A stretch of 64,000 bases of DNA from the NCBI GenBank assembly GCA_918807975.1, contig OU964920.1, positions 6,646,501 through 6,710,500 on the forward strand. Reading direction: 5' to 3'. The number at the start of each line of letters is the position of its first letter. Positions within the stretch are counted from its first letter, which is position 1. Source of the DNA: Aplidium turbinatum (lineage: Eukaryota; Chordata; Ascidiacea; Aplousobranchia; Polyclinidae). Below are positions 1 to 9,800 of the stretch, piece by piece. The notes below the pieces were generated by a model. It ran no database searches and was not told the DNA's origin. It saw nothing but the letters and a program-made list of their open reading frames with translations. A program made the position numbers and the translations under genes.

Positions 1-1
1 T

Positions 2-3000
2 TCCGGTCTATGGGTACGACGACGGCCGACACGATTGACTGTAAAGAAAGAAACCGCAAAGCATGGGGTCCTGCAAATAGCCCATTTGTTTGAAAACCAA
101 GAAAACAAATCTGAGATTGATGATAGTCTAGTGATGACAGAAACATCTTTAGCGGATGAAAATTTTTGCTCTGTGGACCTCGATGGTGATTCTACAAAGC
201 CACTTAGCTCCGAAAGCCTAGTCGTCAAAGAGACGTCTCTTAGTGATAAAGCTGAATCAAACTCCTTGCATGTGAAAGAGGGCGTTGATCAAAGTCCCAC
301 TTCCAAGTATGAGACGCCTCTCAGCGATCTTGCTGAACCGAATTCCACGCATGCGAAAAAACGTGATGACGAAAGTCCCACTGCCAAGTCTGAAACTATG
401 GAAACCTCAAGGCTTCGTAGCAAAACGTACAGTGGCGTTACAGGATCTCCTTTCTCTCATGGCCGCTCACGAACTTCATCACTCCTCAGTGCTCGTAGCT
501 TAAGGAGTACCATAGAAGAAGAAGATAATGATTCTACAAGAAGTTCGGTCTCTGCAGTGAAGAAATGGAAGCACTACAAACGAGCTATGGAGGCTTACAG
601 AATGTCGGCTGAAAGACGCGCTGCGAACGCATCTGGTAAGACAGAACGCGGATGTTGCACAAACTCTTTACCCTTGCGAGGCCAGCACAGTTTTTTTGAA
701 CGAGAAAGTATTTTTGATTTTTGGGATGTTAAATTGAATATGGCTACTCCAGAGATGGAAGAGAAAGAAGCTTTAGAAACAAACCAACAAGCTGAAAACC
801 AACAAGATGTTTCAACCCAAAATTGCATTGATTCTCCTTCGTGGTGCCGTCGCCCTTTCATGTCATCTCCCACTAAAAAAGGGAAAATTTGCTGTGAGGA
901 AGACAAATTGACCCTCGATTACCGTTCGTTATTACGCGAAAGCTCTCAGCGTAACGATGGCTGGGCATCTGTCCGTCAATCAGTGAAGCGGCACAGTATG
1001 TACCGCAAAAGTATCGACCCTGATGCAATAACGGACATCGACGCTATGGTTGGATTTCCTGATGCAAATGAATCCTTTAAAGCGAAGGAGGATTCTGAAT
1101 TGAACGCTTGTGTAACAGATATTAATACATCTACCTTTGAACAGAAGGCTTCTTCAGAAGAACCTGCGCAAGATCAAGCAAATGCCGAAACTGGTAAAAT
1201 TCCTGAAAAAATAGTTTGGTCCGGATATGAAAAATATCTTAAGGCAAAGACTGAAACAAAGCAGTCGCCAAAATCGAGCTTCAAAATGCGCCTTGCTGCG
1301 TTAGAAAAGAAGGGCATCAACAAAACTCCTTACCAAGGTATGACTCAGTACGAACCTCCGGCCACTTCTCCTCTTTGTAAATCAACTAGTTCCAATCCTG
1401 ATGTGACCGACACCAATTTAAGAGACCATAATCAAATCATACGTAAGCGAAACATGTCGTTATCTAACTCGATTCTGACCTGGTATAATCAACACAAAGC
1501 AATCGATGCTGTTCAAACGCCCCGTGTATCTCCTTACGGACAATATCACACGATTGGTAGTCCCGGACGTTTGTCGAAGTTTTTACGACGACAAGCGAAG
1601 AATTACCAAGCGTCTCCTCTTACACCTATCACACCAGGGCGTACCTCAAGGTGCAATTCCAGTGCCAGTAGCAAAGAAGTTTTGGCCACTGTTACGTCGA
1701 GATCAGAAGATGCTTCCAATACAAGAGTCTTACAAACAGATTCTGAGGGTGATTGTGCTTTAACAAGTCTTTCCCATCGTTGTTCGCAAAATGTTGACAA
1801 CAACCCGCTTTCATTCTCAATCGGATCGGCACCGATACCGTCAGATGACAAAGCGAAACATCTCCAAGTATGTACTGAGAATGGTGAAGAATTGTTTGGA
1901 ATAAAAGCGAATCATCGTGGTTGCATTAGGAACGACCTTGATGGAAAACAGTTTTCAACTCAGTCCTCCACTTCAGAAGATATGATGTCAAATGACGCTG
2001 GAGTCGGCTCCTGGCTATACAACAACTCATACAGCCCTTTGTCCACGCCTAACATGAATCGAGAAGTCGGGATACGAAAGTCAATCTTTTCAAATGAACA
2101 AACATTTATCAGTCAAGCCAAATGCTGCAAATCTGGGACCCCGCGGATCGTTATTACGCCAGCACCTGGTAACAGACAAGAAACTCCCGCGTCAGATGCG
2201 CGATCGTCTTTAGCATGCGCAATGGCCATTGCAAATGGTCATTGGACCACCGATTCCTCACCTAGCCCCTCACCAATGGATGAAGACGATTCGGACGACG
2301 ATTATGTGAGCTACGACACTTATTATAAAGGAAAACCGCTTCTGAAGCCGCGAGCACTTAATTCTGCACCCGAAGTCGTTGGTCATGTATTAGCATCGTC
2401 TGACTGCAAGGAGAACGAGGGTTCACCAAATAGCACATCACCGCTTACCTCGGACAAAGATGGCTTTTTTACTCACCTCGCAAAAGGAAAATCACCATTT
2501 CACAAGAGAAAATCATTGAAGTCAAATAATGCTTTGGATGAAAGTGCTTTTCATAGCAACCTAATCTTGTCAGAAAAAACGAGTCACATTCCTGGCAATG
2601 TGAATACCAACAATAGCGCGTTCTCTTCGTCGTTAAGTTTATCCAAGTTATCCTCAAACACTCTCGGCAGTTTAAAGTCAAATCGATCACGTGACCTGAC
2701 CTCGTCTTCCGCTCACGTGAACCACATTTCTGGATTTAGCTACAGCGACTTCACCTTTGATAACTCCAAGCGAGATCGAAAGAGCAAAAAGAAACACATC
2801 TCCGTCCCTCTCACGGACTACATGGTTGATCCAAATGCCGCTTACAACCTCACCCTAAGTAACAGGTTCATCCAACAAGAGCAAAGTTTAAATCAGATGT
2901 CTTCATTCATCAATGCCGACTCAATCCAGAGTGTCGGGAAAATTTGCGAAATGTTTGAAAAGAAGGCCAGCACCCTTCCAGATAAGCGTGCGCTTCACGG

Positions 3001-3133
3001 ACGACTGTTTTCAAGCGTTACCAAAGTGCTCAAGCTAAACAAAACATTAACCAAAGCAGGTAATTTCAAAATTGACGATCATCTTCTCATGACGTATCGG
3101 TTCGCTCTTCACCGGTTTAACACCACAAAATAA
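2..3133 (+). CDS. 3' part of an unrecognised Ser/Thr-rich protein gene (5' end off the window)
   Basis: One uninterrupted frame of about 1040 codons runs from the left edge to a TAA at 3131-3133, so the true start and any upstream exons lie outside; the first in-frame TTG at 35 is not a credible start. I do not recognise the family. The protein is hydrophilic, rich in Ser, Thr, Asn and Lys, with no signal peptide, membrane segment or obvious folded domain over most of its length, so it looks largely disordered. Counting from codon 35, residues 66-92 and 93-119 are two imperfect 27-residue tandem repeats beginning ETSLSDKAES and ETPLSDLAEP. An acidic patch with MDEDDSDDDY lies near residue 755. 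The last ~100 residues (from about MVDPNAAYNL to the end) are less biased and contain VGKICEMFEKK, the likeliest folded part. Stop and poly(A) signal (3293) support a genuine gene end. Confidence 0.75.
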   Translation, partial: SGLWVRRRPTRLTVKKETAKHGVLQIAHLFENQENKSEIDDSLVMTETSLADENFCSVDLDGDSTKPLSSESLVVKETSLSDKAESNSLHVKEGVDQSPTSKYETPLSDLAEPNSTHAKKRDDESPTAKSETMETSRLRSKTYSGVTGSPFSHGRSRTSSLLSARSLRSTIEEEDNDSTRSSVSAVKKWKHYKRAMEAYRMSAERRAANASGKTERGCCTNSLPLRGQHSFFERESIFDFWDVKLNMATPEMEEKEALETNQQAENQQDVSTQNCIDSPSWCRRPFMSSPTKKGKICCEEDKLTLDYRSLLRESSQRNDGWASVRQSVKRHSMYRKSIDPDAITDIDAMVGFPDANESFKAKEDSELNACVTDINTSTFEQKASSEEPAQDQANAETGKIPEKIVWSGYEKYLKAKTETKQSPKSSFKMRLAALEKKGINKTPYQGMTQYEPPATSPLCKSTSSNPDVTDTNLRDHNQIIRKRNMSLSNSILTWYNQHKAIDAVQTPRVSPYGQYHTIGSPGRLSKFLRRQAKNYQASPLTPITPGRTSRCNSSASSKEVLATVTSRSEDASNTRVLQTDSEGDCALTSLSHRCSQNVDNNPLSFSIGSAPIPSDDKAKHLQVCTENGEELFGIKANHRGCIRNDLDGKQFSTQSSTSEDMMSNDAGVGSWLYNNSYSPLSTPNMNREVGIRKSIFSNEQTFISQAKCCKSGTPRIVITPAPGNRQETPASDARSSLACAMAIANGHWTTDSSPSPSPMDEDDSDDDYVSYDTYYKGKPLLKPRALNSAPEVVGHVLASSDCKENEGSPNSTSPLTSDKDGFFTHLAKGKSPFHKRKSLKSNNALDESAFHSNLILSEKTSHIPGNVNTNNSAFSSSLSLSKLSSNTLGSLKSNRSRDLTSSSAHVNHISGFSYSDFTFDNSKRDRKSKKKHISVPLTDYMVDPNAAYNLTLSNRFIQQEQSLNQMSSFINADSIQSVGKICEMFEKKASTLPDKRALHGRLFSSVTKVLKLNKTLTKAGNFKIDDHLLMTYRFALHRFNTTK

Positions 3134-3292
3134 CGTCACACGGCGTTTGCGGATCATTGAAACTGTTTTGTGGCTGACAAATTGCCTTGTTTGAATGGCA
3201 CATCCTTCCACAAAACGTTCTCACCTTTGATGGCTGTTTTTAAGTCGATTTTTCTGTGAGATTACATTGATCCGCGATAGTGTGTTCTATAG

Positions 3293-3298
3293 AATAAA
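3293..3298 (+). terminator. Poly(A) signal of the leftmost gene
   Basis: AATAAA lies 160 bases after the stop codon at 3133, in non-coding AT-rich sequence. It is the first canonical signal after the stop and separates this gene from the WASP exons that follow on the same strand. Confidence 0.6.
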
Positions 3299-3408
3299 GT
3301 AGTCGATGATCGAAAATTGAACAAAAACATTATTTTTAAACGTTGACTAATTCTCCTGTAACTTTCGCGATAGTCTGTTTTCATTTTTTGTTTTTGCTTA
3401 AGTTCAAC

Positions 3409-3774
3409 GGTAGGCACTTTAACATCACCCACTCGTCGAAGAGTGCCTGCTTTTCAATGTGAAATTACTTTGTGTTTTAGTCACAATTTTCCTTATAAAC
3501 TCCATTGATTGCAGTCATTAAGATCCTTCTTGCACTCAGTTCAGTTGCAGAAGAAAAAATAGTATTAGCAGAGGGTGGGAATCGAACCCACGAAATCGAA
3601 ATTACTACTCCTCTGCCCTAACCATTAGGCAACGCTGGTTGTAGCGAAGCATTCAGTTAAATTTCTTTGTATCAAAATTTTTCGATCAGAATATCACGTG
3701 TCGAGTCACATGACTGAAATCAGCTGAATGGCGAGTACGCTTTTCGACGAATGGGTAATGTTAAAGTGCCTACC
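3409..3774. mobile_element. Mutator-like MITE with 32-bp terminal inverted repeats and a tRNA-like core
   Basis: The ends 3409-3440 and 3743-3774 are inverted repeats of 32 bases with two mismatches, starting GGTAGGCACTTTAACAT. The 9-base target duplication AAGTTCAAC is perfect on both sides (3400-3408 and 3775-3783), a length typical of Mutator-like elements. No coding capacity is seen. The centre holds a tRNA-like unit on the minus strand (3568-3638). The element lies between the leftmost gene and the first visible WASP exon. Confidence 0.85.
3553..3638 (-). ncRNA. tRNA-like Pol III unit inside the MITE
   Basis: On the minus strand there is a D-arm/A-box-like CCTAATGGTTAGGG, then a canonical T-arm of five paired bases around TTCGATT, which contains the B box GGTTCGATTCC, and then a run of six T (minus strand of 3553-3558) that could end Pol III transcription. 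GCAGAGG at 3568-3574 pairs with CCTCTGC at 3610-3616 and brackets the T-arm like an acceptor stem. No proper anticodon stem can be drawn, so this is a tRNA-derived or degenerate unit, not a working tRNA gene. Confidence 0.55.
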
Positions 3775-3850
3775 AAGTTCAACACAACTTCCGAAAAAAG
3801 TGTTGCCAAACCTCAACAGTTAACTCAATAACGTTCATGTTGCTTCGTAG

Positions 3851-6800
3851 AAGCAAAGGTAACACGAACGCCCACGATTCGAAGCCCTACCTCGCCCCTC
3901 CCGCCGGCACCCTTACCGGCACGTCGTGAGTTTTCAAGGATCTCCAGGCAGCTATAAGTTACAACCTTTTTTACATTAATTTGACGTCTGCAGACGTTGA
4001 ATTTTTGTGAAAAGGATGGATTTGTTACCTGGGCGCCTGCTTCGTTGCAAACTGAAACATGTTTTGCATCAAATTATGTTTGTTCAACTTCGAAAAGATG
4101 TTGTAGTGACGTAAATAAGACATAACCAGTTGCATTCAATTCTTTTTTAAACTTGAATCAGTAGGTGTGGCATGCTCCAGTCAGCAAAGCGGTTCTTTTT
4201 TAACAAATCTACAGACGTTGAATCAATGTAAAATGATATTGCTTTGCTAACCGGAGACTCTTGATTCTGCTTTTACGTTGTCGCTACGAAGTTCAAGATC
4301 GACTAACAACACTGTTTACACAAATGCATGTACATAAAAAAGTTTTCACTTCATTTGCGGAAAAACTAGTTTTTCAATAAAGTGTAACGTTCCGTTACTG
4401 CAAATGCATTGGGAATGTCACACGAAATTTTTTCACAGAATTTGCCTTGACATCTTAACACAATTGATTCTATTTTGTTGACGTGTTGCTGCTGTGAGCA
4501 TTGATCATAACATGTCGCTACATATGCAATTTACTAGATGCAGAATTTAAGGCCATGACTGTGCAGAGTTATGCTGAAAGAGGTTAATTTCATTTGCGAA
4601 ACGATTAGTTCTGACTTTGTCAGACGTTAAATTTAAAATTTGTGTGACGCTGCTTCTATTTTTCTGAACACTTTCTTTTGTTCTGCAGCTTCTCATCTCC
4701 CACAGCAGCCCCACCCCAACGTGCCTCAACATGTGTCAAACTCGTCAACCACGTATGACGTCAAGCCTACGATCACTGCAACACCGCAAGTAAGGATAGA
4801 ACTGACACTTTCATGCCACCTTGCAAAAGTTACCGTTTTTATATCGCATCTATGTCTTGCAATGTTGAAACGATGCAAGCAATCGGAAGCTTTTGCAACA
4901 TCGTATTTAATTATTTCTTAAAACAATCGTTTTTACTTTGTCTTAGCGGGGTGTAAGTGCTCTTGTATGGTTCCTTGGCGATGAAAAAGACTTGAAAAAA
5001 GAAAAATGTTTCCTGTTTTCAGCGGATTAAAATTTGTGCAAATTGATATAATTATTCAAGCGTTTTGTTTTATGTTGGTTAGGTTGATCCAAAGAAATCG
5101 AAAAAGGGGAAAAAAGGAAAGAAGGGAAAGCTGACCAAGCAAGACATCAGTATGCCATCTGGCTTCAAGTAGGTTCTATTCAGATTCACAGTTAGCAAAA
5201 TCCGCTTTTTTACATGGATTTAACGCCAGCAGGCATTTGGTTTACTCTGTTTGTTGCCAACCTGAGCTAGCAAAATTCGTCTTTTGTTTGTCGATTCTTC
5301 ATCATCCAGATTCGATTTTTCCCCATCAAGGAGGTGGTCGATTCATTCCTTGCCATGATTCTACACTTTTCTTCATCTTATTCTGTCCAGGACATCTTCC
5401 TCCTTTTACCTTGTCGTGCTTTACCTGTTCCTTCCATGTTTTTTAACGTTCTCGTTTTCTCTTTCCACCCACCCTCAAAATCAATGTCTTTAGGAGAAAA
5501 TGTCTTTGTGCACATTCCCATACCATTGAATCAATGCAAAAAAAAGTGTAGTTAGACAGGATTGCAACAGTATCAACGTTTTAATCAGAAAAATCCGTCA
5601 TTTGTAGCTTGATCTAACGTATGTACACGTTGAATCAACGTCAAAAGGGCGGGTTTTGTTAGCTTGGGTTCTAAATGAAGAACTTTTACAAGATGGGTCA
5701 ACGCTTACACATGCACGAGATGGTCATACATCATTGCCGCTGGTTCCTGTCAATTTAAGTTCACCAGAGTTTTCTTGATACCGGTGTGGAATATCGTTAT
5801 ACCTTCATGACCTCATCACGTCTTTGTGAACTTAACTGACGTGCCATGTGGAAGCATGCTGCCAAGGTTTTGACATAGGTGTCGGATGAACATACATCAT
5901 CAAAAAAATATATACTCTGAGAAAACGATGGAAACAAAAACGAAAGAATTAAATGTTTGGTTTATGTTTACGTTTTGCCATTTAATGTTTTCTTTATCAC
6001 CTATGCAGTGGGCACGCTTTCAAACCGTGTCTTTTCACGTTGTGAACTATTTTCTTTAATTGCTTAATTTCAACGACTCACATTTCACGGTTTCACAAAA
6101 ACAAAATGTTCATAATATAATCCCGGTGCAATTCTGCCGAACACTCACTTAATTTTGTAAAATCTTATACCTGTGCGAGCATCTCCTAGCTAAAAGCTAC
6201 TGCAATGCAACTGGACAGGCTCTCGATCACACCACCCTTGATCGTTGCCATATTTATTTGTGATATGATGAATTGCATCACGAAGTGCATGTAAATGTAT
6301 TCATTGATATCATGAATTAAAATCATGGTCGTTCTATTGCCACGCCCCTCCGGTTGTCTGACAGTTTTGATGCCCGTTTAAGCTACTGGCCAGCTGGCAC
6401 AAGCGGTCCTTCTGCATTGAATCAACGTCCGTACGTTAGATCAATGTAACAACTACTGCTTTTGTGACTTGGCTAAAAACATTGCGTAGCTTATTTCCTC
6501 TCGAAAAACTGGATCGTACTCAAAAATCAAAATACATTTAGCTTTTTTGGACGTAAGTCTATTTAGATTGCACGCGAGCATGTAGTGTTAAGTAGCAACA
6601 CCAAACTTAAATGTTGTAATAATTATTTCGAAAACACGTTTTGTTAAGCTATTTTGTCTGCTATTTATCCGTGATAGCAACATCAATTGATTTTAGTCAT
6701 GGACAAAGACTTGGTTTTTCGCATCATTATATTACTTTTGCTACTACATGGCAAGTGAGATATCTGGAAAGAGCTTGTTTTTAATTGCCGCAAATAAGTG

Positions 6801-9800
6801 TTCTATTACAGCACTTCTATCTGCACGCACCTTTTCACGTATTCAGTCTTATTTGTTGGCTTAACTTAAAAGCTTGTTATTATTTTCTCACAGGCACGTC
6901 GGACATGTCGGGTGGGACCCCAATAAAGGTTTTGATGTGAGTACCGTATTTCTAAACTATTTTTTCAATTTTTTTTCTCTATTTGTAAAATCCAGTTGAA
7001 TTTCAAAACTCTGTCAATCCTGGAAACATAGCAGCAAAATTCAGAGCAATTTGTATATTTTTTTATGTTGCTTTTGAAAACATAATAACTACTAATGCGG
7101 CTCTGTGAACCATCTGTTAAAATCCATATTTTTTATTGATCAACGTCGTGGAAGTTCAATCAATCTAAAAAAAAAGGCAGATCTGCAATCTGGGAATTTT
7201 GTTGGTTTTTGTTTAACTAAACGCGGCATCGGTGTGCAACTGAATGTAAAATGGGAACAGAGGTCGAGTGCTGTGCTTATTTTATCAATGTCAAATACCT
7301 TCGCGAATGCTATTCAACAATTTAATATTTTTAATCTTCTTTTGTCTTCGTATTGCCTTTGCTAATCCCCAATGGCCACATTGCAAAGCTCGTCTTTCGC
7401 AACCACTGTAAAATACAGTGCCACTGGTTCAGTGCAAATTGAAATCTTGAAAGGTTTGAAGAGTAGTTTTGAAAATGGATGAAGGTCTGGAAATGTATTT
7501 GATCGCAGTGTCGTCATTTGTGGAAGCTCCCGTGTGGAATTTCCTCACTGTAAGATATTTGTTTATTGAGCTGTTCGTTTCGCTTTCTTTTAGCCTTTTT
7601 TGATGGAATAAAAATTGAAATTCTGTGTTTCAGATGAACAACATGGACCCAGATGTGAAAGAGCTCTTTCAATCTGCTGGCATCACAGAAAGTGATATGC
7701 AAGACAAAGAAAAGGCTCAGTTCATTTACGATTTTATAGAGAAGAAAGGGGGCATAGAGGCCGTGAAAGAGTAAGATTTAAAATGATTCAAGTACTTTTC
7801 GTGTTTTACTATTTTTAATTTGATTTAATAGGTTGAGTTTCGCTTTTAGCAGCATGATCGTTGCTGACTTCATACTGTAAATGTATTGCTATTTTGCATT
7901 CATCAAATGCTGGCATTTGCACAACAATCTAACCTCTTAGTGTAATTTATTAAGAATCCATTTCGTTATAGTAATGGCATCTTCAGCTAGCACATGTAAA
8001 AAAAGAAAACTTGAAAAATACGTAAAACGAACAAATAAAGCAAACTCCGATGTTATCAACACGCATACAAATTCTATTTTATATAGATGGTTACATGAAA
8101 TTAAAATCAAAACCTGCAAGCCTAAATCTTAAACTGGTGTTCTGCCACGATTTCCAGCAATATGTTATTGACACTGTCTGCTTTGTAAAGCGTTGAGGAG
8201 CAACGCGTTCTGCGATGGATACAGCGCTATCAAAAAACAAACATTATTATTAATATACTGGTACATAATTCAACAAATAAATGGATATAAATAACAGCTC
8301 AACAAGACGAATACAAGGAAAAACGCAATTTAGTTTACAGTCCATGCAAAAAGTTTACATTGATACTGTAAATGTAGATACAAATGTAAATTCGCTTTAA
8401 GATCCACACATAATCCATATCTAAGTAAGGTGTGACGTCGTAAGATAACTTTTCTGACGCCATGTGTGTTTCATTTAGAGCAACAAAGCAACAGAGAGCT
8501 CCTCCACCTCCACCCAACAGAGGAGGTCCTCCCCCAACTCCTCCGAACCGTGGTGGACCGCCTCCACCCCCTCAACGTGCTTCCAACTCAAGAGCTCCTC
8601 CTCCTCCGCAACGACAACAACAATCTCGAGGAGGAAAAAGCGGACCCCCTCCTCCACCTCCAAGCAGCCGGCATAGTCCAGGCGGAGGAGTGCCTCCACC
8701 TCCTCCAATGCACTCCGCATCTTCTGGTGGTGCTCCGCCTCCACCACCACCACCTCCTCCTGTATCAAATATAGGAGCACCGCCTCCTCCCCCTCAAGCT
8801 CCAACCGGACGCGGGTCTCTTATGTCGCAGATACAGCAAGGAGTAAGTGGTTCTTGTTTTAGTATGTATTATAGGGTGTCCTACTTTTAGGCGACTTTTC
8901 AGGAAAATTAGGTTCGGGTCAAATTCTGAATGGATTTTCGTCAGTCGTCACTGATTTCAAAAATGACGTTATTTTTTCATTATGACGTCATCTTGATGTG
9001 CCAGCTAGCGGATTGTTGCTATTTTGGCCTCATCACGAATATGGTAAGAGCTAGAGAGTTGGAACTTGCGCCAAAATGACCGGAATGGACGATTTCCTAT
9101 TTGTTGTCAATACAATAATGAAACGCTAACTGCAACAGAAAAGGAGTTATTTTAAAAAAACATGTTTTTGCTCAATTTTGGACAAAAAAATAAGAAACAC
9201 GGCAATTTTGCTTTAGTTTTGCTACAGTGATGCTTTTATTTCGATTGTTAAGTTGCTCCACCTTGTTTAGCAATTAAGTACAGTGGTAGTAGTAGTGGTA
9301 CACACTCTTGAATGTCTCTTCCATGTAAATCAGATTTATTTTACACACGCAAAAAGCTTTTTGGAAGGCAAAGTGAAATGCCCTAATGCAGGGGTGACCA
9401 ACCTTTTTGGCCAAAGGGCCACATGTAGTTTACGAATGGTTGCGCGGGCCACTTGAGTATTTACTGCTAATTTGTAATCTTAAAAATGACTGAAAAAAAG
9501 AGAATTTTGACACTTTAAACCCTGATTAACGTAAAGTCAATAGAGGATCCGCGTAAAGCAGATACAAAAGCATCTAATTTAGTGAAAACAATTGAATGCA
9601 GTAATATTGACGACCTTTTAAAGTACATGTAGTTCAATCAGAAATAGAAAATGTTGGGTGGAAATTCAATGTTCATGACAAAGTTGACTGTCTGATAATC
9701 TCTAATTAAAACCCTCACACCCAAATTCTAATCTTAGAAATGTGTTTGTACATTTTATGGGTTATACAAGAAGAGTGAAGTTGGTTTTAAAGTGGTTTAA

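Noticed and set aside
3568-3638. A functional tRNA gene
   Set aside because: The anticodon stem cannot be formed and the unit lies inside a transposable element.
5749-5842. Small hairpin with TTTAAGTTCAC and GTGAACTTAA arms in a WASP intron
   Set aside because: The arms are only about 14 bases and no element ends or conservation can be seen.
8475-8804. Open frames on both other frames of the polyproline exon, including a 109-codon minus frame
   Set aside because: They are shadows of a low-complexity coding exon (CCT/CCA repeats), with no domain of their own.
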